From the NCBI RefSeq assembly GCF_050908995.1, contig NC_135126.1:11780001-11844000 (forward strand): a DNA stretch of 64,000 nt, written 5' to 3'. Under the pieces are notes generated by a model that worked only from the letters and a program-made list of their open reading frames with translations, was not told where the DNA came from and made no database searches. The position numbers and the translations under genes are program-made. Source of the DNA: Andrena cerasifolii. Taxonomy: Eukaryota; Arthropoda; Insecta; Hymenoptera; Andrenidae. Positions 1 to 11,119 of this stretch are shown in pieces (the stretch's first letter is position 1; each line of letters starts with the position of its first letter).

Positions 1-3000
1 GAGAGCCGCGTTACATAATCAGCTTCGGAACCCTAGTTAGCTATAAACGAACAAAAATGTCGAATAATCGCACCTGAGTCTGATGAATGTACAATTCCGA
101 TACGTGCAGGGAAAGATTCTCAAAGAAAACGCCCGATGGAATCGTAAAATGAAACTTTGCCTGTCCACTACTCGCCAGGGCCCAGGAATGTTCTGTCCGA
201 GTCAGGATCGATGGAAACTTCAGCAATTACAATGTCGAAAACTTAGTTAACATTGCGGGGACCACGCGTATTTTTAATAAAGAAACCGAGAAACTTCGCG
301 CAAAGGGTCGCTTGCTATTCTTAAGAAAGTCGAAGTTAAAAGCTAACAAGAAATTGTTACCCCAACGTTCGAGATGTTAAAAACGCGAGGCGAGTCGAGA
401 TCGTTCCTTAAATTCCGTCGATTCGTTGAAACCGCTAAGCTCGGAGAACAGCGAAGAAGAGACTCTAGAAAGGGGCTCACGAACTTTATAGTTTCCTCTT
501 AATTAGAACACAGTACCCGGATGTACAGCACAAGGATCTTCTCCTTCGTGACCCGCATACGCCGTTCGAAAATTTCCCCGTGGACTTACCGACGAGCCTG
601 GGATCACGTGTGATCGAACGACGTAATGTTCAGCAAGGAAAACGAGTCATGGACGTAATAGATTTAAGCACGAGATTTTTGTTTCCGTCGACGACGTTCG
701 GGAAAAATCGGATGTCAGGACGCGAATGTAATTCGCTCCGTTCTCGCTCCGGGGGTGAGTTGATGTCTTAATTGGATTATGGGAAGTCCATTTACCGACG
801 GTGCGTGCCCCGGGACAGAAAAAATACGACGAAAAAAGAAAGAAACGGATGAAAAGGGGAATTCCATCTGTCGAACTTATAAACGATCGCCCCCTCGTCC
901 CGATTTCATTTCACGACCCGCCGCACGCCTAGACGTTTCTTCTGCCTCCACCCCCCGATCATAATTGTCATAACTTCCTGCATTTTCTCGCCCTTTTATA
1001 TCGCCGCTCGTCCATCTTTGCGTTCCCACTCTTCCCGTTGCACGCGAAAGAAAGTAGAAACGATCCTCCATCGGCGGGACCGCCGCGGCGGAAGACATTA
1101 GACATAAATAACTGGGACGCGTCAAAAACTGATGAAATATTTCCCAAGAAGCGATATTAGCACGAACGGCTGCGGCAATAATTCTCGATCGGCGATCCAG
1201 AATCTGAACGCCAACGCGAGTGAGTTACCGAGGCGGCTTCGGATCTGTACGCGCAGACTTAACTGGATAATATAATTTACATACGTTTAGTAGAACTTTT
1301 TCCCCCATTTTTTCCACGAGTTTTATTAGCCGGTTAAATTTCTACCTCCGGTTGTGAAAGTTTCATGAAAATCCTCGTACTCTGTTCCTCCCGCCTCGCT
1401 TAGCGCGACTATAGGCACGGCTGGGGAAATTCGATGCACCCCCGCTCGATTACCTCTCGAAGGGCGGCCGGATGAGATTTTCGACGAACGCCGAAAGCCG
1501 AAAGTTGAACGGAGAAATTGTGTAGACGGCCACCGGCCGCCGCTTGCGAGGGATAGGGTAACGAATTTCAGGAAACATTAGAGCTCCCTTCGTGGCGGGG
1601 CGAATGGTCCGTCCGGCAAGGGGGCGATGCCGGGTTAAGGTCAGACCAAGCGGCCGATTCAGGATCGTCTTGCCTTGTAACCGATCGTAAGAGGGGGAGC
1701 TCGCGAAGATGTCGCCGAAGGAGAGAGCAAGGGAAACAGAAGGGAACAGAAAGAGAAGGGGGAGAGCGAGAGAGCGGAGAGTATTGACGTTGTGCCGCTT
1801 TTAAATATTGCATCCAAGTCACGTTCAGGACCGTATCCTCTCCGCCCCCAACCCTGAGCCCGGTGCTACCCCACCCCAACAACCTCGAGTCACCCCCTAC
1901 CCCTTTTTCCAACCCCACCAGCCAAGCGGCTGGGCCGAACGTCGCATAACTACCGCAAGGTTTCCAGGGAGACAAAGGAAAAGCCTGGAGGAAAGAAGAA
2001 GATGGGACGCGAGCAACGAAGAACCAGAATCGGGGGTGTACGAGGGAAGAAAAAACATTCGTGGCCAGTCTTTTCCACCCTCCTCCCTCGGCCCTTGGCG
2101 GGGCGTAAAGGGAAAAAGAGGAGAGCCAACGCGAAGGGACCGAAGAAAATATAATGCGCGAAGAGCGGTCCCGCCGTTTGCGAGACAGACACGTTCGACG
2201 CTGCGAGAGAATGGAAACGAGAGAATGAAAGGGAAAAAAGAGAGAGGTCTACCGAGCCTGCAAGCGAAACTGCGGTTGTAGTCCCTTTGTCGCCTCTACT
2301 CTTTGTCGGCACCCGGGATTGTCATTAGAGCAGTTTTCTAAACGGTTTACTTAGTCCATAGTAAAAGGCTGCGCGAGCAGATGTTTCGTGAGAATTGATA
2401 GATCGGAAAAGCAAAAAATGCACCAGCCGAGAGTTTCGAGGGAAAAGTAGGAGTAAATACGGCAGCCCAGAGGGTCGACCTCCACCCCAATCCTGTCGTA
2501 TGATCCTTGAATATCATTCGCGAGGATCGATCGTTATCCGATCGACACGTTCACCAATTTATTCCCCCGGTGTCGAGGACTCGGCCGACTGTACGCGGGA
2601 ACAACTGCAGCCACTTCCGAGTATCGACCTGCCGCAATGAAAATATATAAAATTCTAGGTCCCTCCGTTGAGACCCAGAGCTCGAGACTACTACACGCCC
2701 AGCGTTTCCTTAGAGCTGTAGACAGCTTATCTTATCGAATATCGAAGCGAATTAACTATGTCAAGGACGAAGACGGAAAATTATACTATTGGCCTCTGTT
2801 CGGGGTGAGCCCGAAAGGGTGTCACAAAGTCTGCAAGCGTATTCTGTAATAAATCCTTAAAACTAAACCGCCAACTGTAATGAGTCTGGGTCTCCAAACA
2901 ATTTGCAAACTAAATGCTTGAACATGTGAAACAGCTAATGGTACCTACGTTGTATTGATGCGCGTGTGGCTACACAACAATGGAGGTCAGTTTGAACATC

Positions 3001-6000
3001 TGCTTTGTAGTGCCTCGGCTAAAGCTGACCATACTCCAAGAAAACGAATGCTTCTCGAAACTCATGCTTAAGTACCTTTCCCTCGGCTTTTACATGCAAA
3101 ACTAAACGGTGCCTCTTAGACTCGTCCTGCATAAAAGCATTTTATTCTTTCAAAGTAAAACCCGGCTCTTATCCCCACAGGGAATACAATATAAAAATAG
3201 CAAGTGACCTTAGGGCGCGTTAAAGTCGAGCACCGTTTCCAACACACCTCGGCTTTTCATAATTCGCGAGCCATACACACATGCGAAATATTAACACGCA
3301 GTGCCTCAGTCGTATCGTTCGAAGCAGATTTTAGCGCGAATCCCACGACGTGGACGATCGAATACTTCACAGAAACAGCAAAATAATTCACACAAGACGT
3401 ATGCTGTCATCGAGTGAAGCCATTGGTCGAAACGGCGGTCGTAACGCTAGAGCTGTGGCAATTTTTGCCTTTAAAAATTTCCCGCGAAACTGCAGCACGG
3501 CACGCGAGCCGACCTATGGAGCGAGCCAGTTTAAAGCGAAAACCGTTCGAACGTGCCGGGGACACGAATGATTGACAGCGACGGAAAAGCCGACATCGAA
3601 CAACGCTGCTGTCCATTGAAAGACTCGATGTGTTGTAAGAAAGAGAATGGTACTCACTCTATGCGCCCGGATGGTGTTTTCTTGGCCGGGTTCTTTAAGG
3701 AGGCTCGCGCCAGCTGTCTCTTCTTCCTTTTCCTTTCGTCCAGCGTTGAATTGATTTCACTCAGGCCCCGATTCGGCACACAACAATAAAATGAGAGAAA
3801 CTGAGACGCGAGGGAAAAAGACGCACGACACTACGTTACACTGTACTAATGAAGGGAGAGCGACACACAGCGCCAGGACAAGGTTAGAAACGCCGAAACG
3901 CTCGAGCGACGAGCCGCAGAGCGTAACGTCTAGTTCGCCTCGAGGGCGTCGCGGCGCTGCCGAGCGACGGTACGACCGCGTTCCTACGATACCCCCACAA
4001 ATCTGTCCCCCGTTTCATGCCATTCTCCCGCGCAAACGCTAGTGGCCACCACTCCAATGCTCCCCACCCGAACTCGCGAGCAGGGATGTTGGTTTTTCGA
4101 CCGCGTCCCGCACCCTAATTTCCACGATTACCTACATCACCGTATCTATCGAAACGGGTCTTGCCCGAAATTTCCGCTACCGATCCGAAGCACGTTTTCC
4201 CCAACAATGACCACTCGTTAATCGGCACGGTTTTTAATGCTCGTTTTAGGAACGCCATCCCCGAAATTGGCGCCGATTGGCTGGACTATTTCAGCGAGTT
4301 CGAATCACGCGGTTCGTTAGTCATATGGTGTATTATTTCATCGGTTAGATTTATATTAACAATTTCTTTTCAAGATAATAGTGCCATTTAAAATCATTGA
4401 ACGAACTCCTGCTTCGATTGGGATCGTCGGTTTGATGTTTATTGATTTATAGGTTATATTCACACGAAACGTATGACTATATTTAGTCTCCTGGAAACTT
4501 GAGTGACGATAGTTGTTAGTAATTTCGGTTACGCGGTGAGAGGACGATTATTATGCTGCAGTTTTCTTTCGTTTATTCGTTGTTTAACGAAAGTGAGTGC
4601 GTCAATAAACCTTGGGATTCTAATATCGTCGCCGGGCTTCTATTTGGTGCAACGAGACCGGCCTTCGACGTGAAGTTTATCGTCCTCGAACAAACTTTGT
4701 CTATGGACTATACTGCGTGGGCTATTGGACACGTTTGTACGTTAGCTAAGAAACTGAACGCATCGGCGATCGTGGCAGTCCTTCAATGCCTGGTCATTCA
4801 GAGATTAATGGTTAGGAATTATTTCTGGAAGAGAGCTGCAACCTGTGACATTCATGGGTGAGTGATTTCATACAATTACGTATTAATTACCAGCCACTTT
4901 GGCACGCTTCGCGTGCATCGCCGGTCGTAACGAATCCAGATGTCGTCATTAACGGGTAACAACTGTAAACGAACGATACGATGGAAAAACGAGTGTTTGT
5001 CGAGGGGAGCCGGGTAACAATCAGAAAATTGGGAAGGTTACGTGTGCAGTGGGGAGGCGTTCTCCCGTATAATCGGAGTCCCGTTAATGATTATATTAGA
5101 CAATGGGCTCAAGAAGCGTGGCACGAGCGGTATGTGTAATTGTGTAGTTGCCGAGAGGTAGGGTCGCAAAAGTAAAAATGGCGGGGCCGTGGCACAGGCT
5201 CCTGCGACAAAATCGCTGTGGAGAACCGATAAAAATGGCTTCGTCTACGCGTAATTTATGGTTTATCTTGCGGCTAGCGAATAAATGCACCGTGCTGCTT
5301 TTGTAACAACGCTGGGAAGCTGCTCGCGATATCGCGTATCGCGTTGGGTTAAGCGACGTTAAATTCAAATGCCATAGAAATAATGGGTTGTTGCTTTTGC
5401 CAAGCATCAAGGCAGATATTCGCTGAAACTGTGCGAAGCTTTAAAAGTTCTCTTGAAATAACCTTTCGCGTTATGTGTGCACGTTATCAGAAATGTTCAT
5501 CACTCCTGAGTAGGTATTTGTAAACGGGGAATCGTAAAGTGCCACGACCAAGCGATGCGCTTTGTAGAGTAGCGATAGTAGATGAAAGAGGTGCCCGTTT
5601 CTTCTTATCTCTGATTAAATACTGCCCCCTGCTCGTGGCATTTACAAATATTCAACGATCCGGGGCTTGTTAATTATTCGGGCCGGTAGGTCGGACAGAA
5701 ACGATTACCCGTCGACCCGTGAAAAAAAAGCACAATTTCCCCAAGTAATTTTGCGTACTGCGGGCTCCGTCGGCCGTTTATTTATTAAAACACTCGGTGG
5801 TACGGACCTCTTTAAATCACGCGCATCCCTCGAGTATCCCTGTCCCTCTAATATTTATTAATCTCATTCGCGCTGACCGCTCTTGGCACGAACACGCACT
5901 CCGCATCGGGCGTCCGTCCGTCTGGAATCGGCTGCCGCAATATTGCGGGCGGTCTTATTGACCAATGATCCAGAACAAAACCTCTGCGGAGACATCCGCG

Positions 6001-7030
6001 CGATCGGGTGACTTTTCGATTCAAACATTACCTACTTATCCTGATTTTCTTCTCGACGTACACTCCGAACTTCCTCGCGAAATTAAATGGCGATGCTCTT
6101 TCTTGAATACCCGATAAACGTTGCAGCGGCGCAATTAACCTATTTGTCGCAATCAATCTGCCAGGCTATTAACCCGTGGTCGCGCGAAATGCCCAAGAAC
6201 GTTCGCGAGCCGTTGAAAACAAGCCCGTTACATAAACACGGTACACGGAGTGCATTAAAGTTGTATAAAATTAATTAACGTGCCGCTGCGCCTGACGGGA
6301 AATTAACAGCCATTGTATCGTCCGGTGTATCAATTTATTAGGTTCACCCGCGCGCGGCTCGCAGGGTGGAAGCGTGCACGGACATTAAACGATTATATTT
6401 TCGAGCCGCCCCGTATAAGCGCCAAGCGGGCAACGATGATCGGGGTCGCGCCGGCCAGTTTACACGTCAAAGTTTACCAAAGGTTCTTCAGGGCCGATGC
6501 ACCGGACCTTCTCGTCGCACGGCGCGGCGCACGCTTCTCTCTATCGCGGACACTGTGTTCATTATCGCGCGCCTAGGTATAAAGGGCCTATACCCGGGAT
6601 GCCAAACAACGCGCGGGCTTGCACACCACGATGCGCGGGCGCCCTGTGCCCGGATATACACGCGTGTAATAATAACACGTACTCGTAGAAATAGTCGTAA
6701 CGCGGGTGTACGTGTGCGCGCACACGGCCGCCGGTGGACAGAACGGGGGTGAGCCAAGGCGAGCGTATTAGGGGTGGGTGATTGTAATTTCACACATGAC
6801 GTAACGCATCCCCCTACCCCGGTTTTCTGCCGTCACCACCCCTCCACTTCGCTTCCTCCCAGCGTTGTGTTTTGCTTTTGTACGTTCGGCATATGTGTGC
6901 CTTACGCGCACAACCGTGCGAAAGCCCGCGCCTCTGCGCTTCCCTGTCTCCACCGCCTCGAATCCCTTTTGTCTCTCTGTATCTCCGCGCTCCTTACTCT
7001 ATCCGCCTGACGGACAGATAGCACTTGGCG
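1..7030. other. Non-coding DNA downstream of ens
   Basis: CpG-rich, no frame with recognisable protein similarity on either strand. GA-rich runs at 1730-1790 resemble GAGA-type tracts. Strong GT donor-like sites occur at about 753 and 4860 on the plus strand but no matching exons could be built. It could be intergenic or intron of a gene outside the window. Confidence 0.5.
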
Positions 7031-7110
7031 CGCTCTTTCTCGGCGCTACCAGCATCACGAGGTCGGAACCGCAACCGTGCCTGTAGTGACAACCAAACTG
7101 ATGGTTCCGT

Positions 7111-7148
7111 GCTGATTAGAATTTTCGGTTGAAAGCGCGACACTGATA
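7111..7148. repeat. Local diverged duplication A, copy 1
   Basis: A 38-nt core starting GCTGATTAGAATTTTCGG matches 7481-7518 at 29 of 38 positions in the same orientation. Weaker similarity extends about 70 nt to the left. Confidence 0.5.
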
Positions 7149-7480
7149 GTCGCCTGGTATAACTGAGGAGATGTGCGGAGGGCGGCAAGCGAAATTAGGC
7201 ACACGCGCGAGATTCATCGCCTCCGAGTAGCGGAGACGCGCGACGTTAGGAACTCTGTTTATCGGTAGACACTCGCCCTGCTGCGGCGGAAGCTTGCTTT
7301 ATTAAGAGCAGCTCATTACGCCTAAGTGGATGAAGGATTACTTTGAAGGATAATTGAAGGATCTGCCGTCGTCGTTCATTGTCTCCCTGCCTTTTCATTC
7401 GCCTACACCGCCGTGTCGTCTTCCCGTATTTTCTTGCTCGTCCCGGTGTCTCGGATTAGGACTCGTTCTCCTATTTCTGT

Positions 7481-7518
7481 ACTGATTAAAATTTCCGTCT
7501 GAAAGGAAGACACTGATG
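7481..7518. repeat. Local diverged duplication A, copy 2
   Basis: Second copy of the 7111-7148 core (ACTGATTAAAATTTCCG start, shared GACACTGAT end), 370 nt away. Confidence 0.5.
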
Positions 7519-8585
7519 CGTCTGCCACGAATAATTTCCAGGGACTCGCGGGCGAATCAGGATAACAGGAAGAATGATATTCCACAGAGATTCGTGTTTC
7601 GACGTGGAACGTTTAGGTTCCAGTTCATCGTTGCGCGGGGCGTTATTAACTTTGAAAAATGTCAAGTAAATCTTAGAGGCTGCGCCGGTTCGAAGGTACA
7701 CGCCGAGAAGTTTGTTCATTAAAGGCACTGGTCGCCCGAGGGATTGTTGATCATTCCTTTAATTAAATGCACTTTATCTTCTCAGGGCTTTGGCAATTAA
7801 TTCCTCCGCTAACTTCGCACAACTTCGCGGCACATTCGAGCTCTTACGTACCCATTTGTTCCGTTTCGCGTAGACGCAGATACGCGTTTCTTTCTGCATA
7901 ACTGTGGAAGTCGATGCACCGGGGGCGGGGCGGCCTTTAAATATTCTAAAGGGTAGTATGTACGTCTCTGGTCTGCCAAATATCTCTTCTCCATCCCCCT
8001 CCAGCCTCTATACGCTCCTTCAAGTGATATTTAATATCTCGAAACTGGCGTCAGCCAGTGAGTAAGACCGAGAAGAGGGCGGAGGGAAAAGAAGACAGAG
8101 AGAGAATGGGGGTGGAGGGATGGGTTTGGAAGGGAGCGCCTTATCAAAAATTAAAATTTCATTCGGCCAGACCGAGCTTCTCTATCTAGATCCTCGGGGC
8201 GGTTTAGAGCTACCAGAAGCGAAAGTAGTGGTACAGGGGTGGTAGGAGGTGAAGCTCTAATCGTGAGAAACTAACTTTCCCTTCGAGAAACTTTCCACCA
8301 ACCATCGTTTCGTTCTATCCCCCCCGCACCCCTGTTCTAGTCTCTCCATTTTGTTAGAATTTATTCCCTCGCCTCTAGCTCTGGATTTGAGCGGCGTGCA
8401 TTTGAATTTATGACCGTTCCTCCAATCGATGCCTCGTTACTCGTTCCTCAGATTCAACGTTGATCTCGTTTTCCTCTCCCCCTGATTATCGCGGAGCCTC
8501 GAGACCGAGCAAACGACGACGGTGCGCTGTATCTAGAGACGCGGTAGCGTCTCGACGCCAAGTACAGGAAAGAAAGTACAGAAAA
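7519..8585. other. Non-coding, purine-rich tract
   Basis: No gene seen. 8068-8130 is a GA/GGA-rich run that resembles GAGA-factor-type regulatory sequence. The rest is unremarkable. Confidence 0.45.
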
Positions 8586-9400
8586 GACACCCTGTAACTA
8601 ACCTGAAACTTATTTCATTAATATCTCGTCACGCCTGCAATATTTCCTAAATTTAAAGGTATTTTTCTTATGTAAACCGCATATAAGCTTTCGAATAAGA
8701 CCAATTTCAATAAAATCGGTCCGCGCATAACAGAGATATCATAATATCGTCTCATGGATCAGTCGGAAGTTTTAAGATTTTTCTTTGTCTTCTCCAAGAA
8801 ATTTTTTCGTCGTACATAATACGTATACGCGTTACACGCACACCTTCAGCCGAAAAGAAACTAACACATGTTTCGTTCGTCAATCGCTATCTTCACTATG
8901 CAATCTACTCCAAATTTCGACAGCTTACCGTCCAGTTATAACCAAGTTATAAACGTGTTTTTACAAATATGTATCGTTGTACCATTGAATTGCAACCAAA
9001 ATGCAGTCTCAAACACAAGATAAGTTGCCGAAAATAGAATTGCGACATGTTTGAATATCATCAAACTGTTTTTTATTTGTAACTAAACTGAGGATTTTAT
9101 GTATATATAGATAATCGAAGAGTAAAATGATGCTGTGACTGGATTTATCCTTAATTCTGTCCGGTGATAATTTGTAAGTTATAATATTAAAAATTATCTG
9201 AAGTCATTCCCCATTCAAATTATCTTTGTAAAAAGACGTGAGATCCTCATAAAAAAAACTTAAAACAAAGTAAAAAAATTACGCCAAGTACATGAAATCA
9301 AATAAATCATTATTCTTTTGTGATTTATTTGATTTCATGTACTTGGCGCAATTTTTTTCCTTTTTTTAAAAGTTTTTTTTATGGGGATACTCTTTTAACC
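8586..9400. repeat. AT-rich repeat-like insertion
   Basis: Starts ACACCCTGTAACTAACC, a beginning often seen in insect repeats, and is much more AT-rich than both flanks. No coding capacity. It ends in the hairpin at 9244-9387. No terminal repeats or target duplication could be defined, so this is a candidate degraded element. Confidence 0.4.
9244..9387. repeat. Long inverted repeat / hairpin
   Basis: Left arm 9244-9309 and right arm 9321-9387 fold back around an 11-nt loop (9310-9320). The inner 31 bp (GCCAAGTACATGAAATCA core) match with one mismatch; the outer arms are A/T tracts ending CCTCATAAAA / TTTTATGGGG with a few mismatches. It could be a fold-back MITE or a source of hairpin RNA. 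Confidence 0.85.
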
Positions 9401-10339
9401 GCGCCCGTTCTACGTAATCGCCAATGCCCTTTATCAACGATGCAAATAATTCTGAGGATGGAATATGAATTTACCATTCCAGTCCCATCTCCTATCCTTA
9501 TGTCGGTCACGATAAAAACGTAAAAATGTAATTTTCCGTGGCGGACCGTCAGCAGCGTGCTTTATCGCCGCGTTGCAAAGGATTATTAATATCTACCGCG
9601 GAGAAGAAGATACAGACGCGTAATTACATGGGCGAATCTCGGACAAATACCCGCGGGACTCAATCGGGGATACAAGAGCAAGCCGGGAGAATACGCGAGG
9701 CGGGCGCGATTTCTTTCCTTCCATCGCTCGTTACGCCGTACACGGAAGAGTAGTACCTACGGAATTAATTGAAACGCACAACGCAAACATGCAACGCGCT
9801 TCAGTTTTATGGAGGAGAACGTTTTCGCGTATTACAGCAGCGATGGTTGATTAATTCCGCCACGCAGCCTGTAGCCGACGTTACGCGTTGCACGAGAAAA
9901 TGTTTTACAAATCCGTCGACGGTGCTTTTATCTGCAAATTTAACCACGCCGACGGCACCGAGGCGTGGTCGCGACACGCTACCCGTCGGTGTGAGAAAAA
10001 AAATTGCCAACGATCTTCGGCAGAATTTTTCTCGCGCGAGACCAGATCGAACAACAGAGAGAGGGTGGGGCTGGGTGAGCGCGGGGAGTGAGACAAACGA
10101 GGGTTGAATGGCCGTTTGCAAAATTATTGGGTAGAAAGAGGGAAATCGGGTGCAATCCGTGCGCGGCTAACCGCAAATGCCGAACGAATATATTCGTCCC
10201 TTTCTCGTTCCCTACCGCCGCGTTTATTCGCGTGTCTTTCTCTCCCTTTCATCCCCCGTTTCACTCCCTTGGCCGCCGCCTCCACCCGACGTCGAATTTC
10301 CTCGCCACCCCGCCGTTCCTTCCCCTCCTTTCTCCCAGC

Positions 10340-10400
10340 CTGCTCATCGGAAATCATTGCCACGCCGCCAATTGTCAGCTGGTGGTACGGCGGATTGGCT
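10340..10400. repeat. Local diverged duplication B, copy 1
   Basis: The 61-nt block from CTGCTCATCGGAAATCATT to GGATTGGCT matches 10886-10946 at about 51 of 61 positions without gaps. It contains an inverted CCAAT...ATTGG pair. Confidence 0.65.
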
Positions 10401-10885
10401 CAGGCGCAAACGCGTTATCTCTGTTATTCGAAAAGCGGTTCGGTGAGGGGATTCGACGGTTTCGGAATTAACATTTAAACGCTGGAGCCGTTCATCGATC
10501 GTGTCTTACACGTCCAACCCCATTTCTTTCTCTGAACACTAATGATCAACGTAGGGGCCAAGTTCGCTCTTTGCTTCCATTCTCCCGCACACAGCAATAT
10601 ACTGTCTTGCTCGATTTTTATTTCGGACCAAGCCGTGTCGTACAGACGTTTTTCGTTCCGCTTACGTCCCTCGCCCAGGGTATATCCTGCAAGCAGTTTT
10701 ATTCGAAAAGTTTGCTCACCTCTGTTTCTCTGCATAAAATACCGAACGCGAAAGCTCGCGGTCGTTTACAGAGGGTAAATCCAAGCGGGTTGCTTTTCAT
10801 ATCTCCCCTTTAATATCTCGCTGTTCCGCGTCATTGTTCACGTCCGTCCTCTCAGCTCGCCTTTGATAAGGCATCCTTCTCTCCT

Positions 10886-10946
10886 CTGCTCATCGGAAAT
10901 CATTCCCACACCGCCAATTGTCAATCGCCGGTAGCCCGGATTGGCT
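10886..10946. repeat. Local diverged duplication B, copy 2
   Basis: Same orientation and same length as 10340-10400, 546 nt away. The CCAAT and ATTGG halves are kept while the sequence between them has diverged most. Confidence 0.65.
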
Positions 10947-11083
10947 TCGATCCAATACAACTAAGTTCCACCCGCACCGGGCGATTCTGCGCGAGCACGC
11001 GAACCGTGTTATCCGGATTGTCCGGAAATCCGTCAGATCGAGACAATCGATGGTGAGCAGTGGGCCTGCTGACTGCCGTAGAC

Positions 11084-11119
11084 GGGGGGGGGGGCGAGGG
11101 GGGCGCCGAAAATCGGGGG
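11084..11119 (+). other. G-quadruplex-prone G run
   Basis: Runs of 11, 6 and 5 G separated by short spacers on the plus strand, able to supply four G triplets. Confidence 0.5.

Noticed and set aside
4553..4861. 102-residue plus-strand frame ending at a GTGAGT donor-like site
   Set aside because: Looks protein-like in places and has a donor at its end, but no partner exon or homology could be found.
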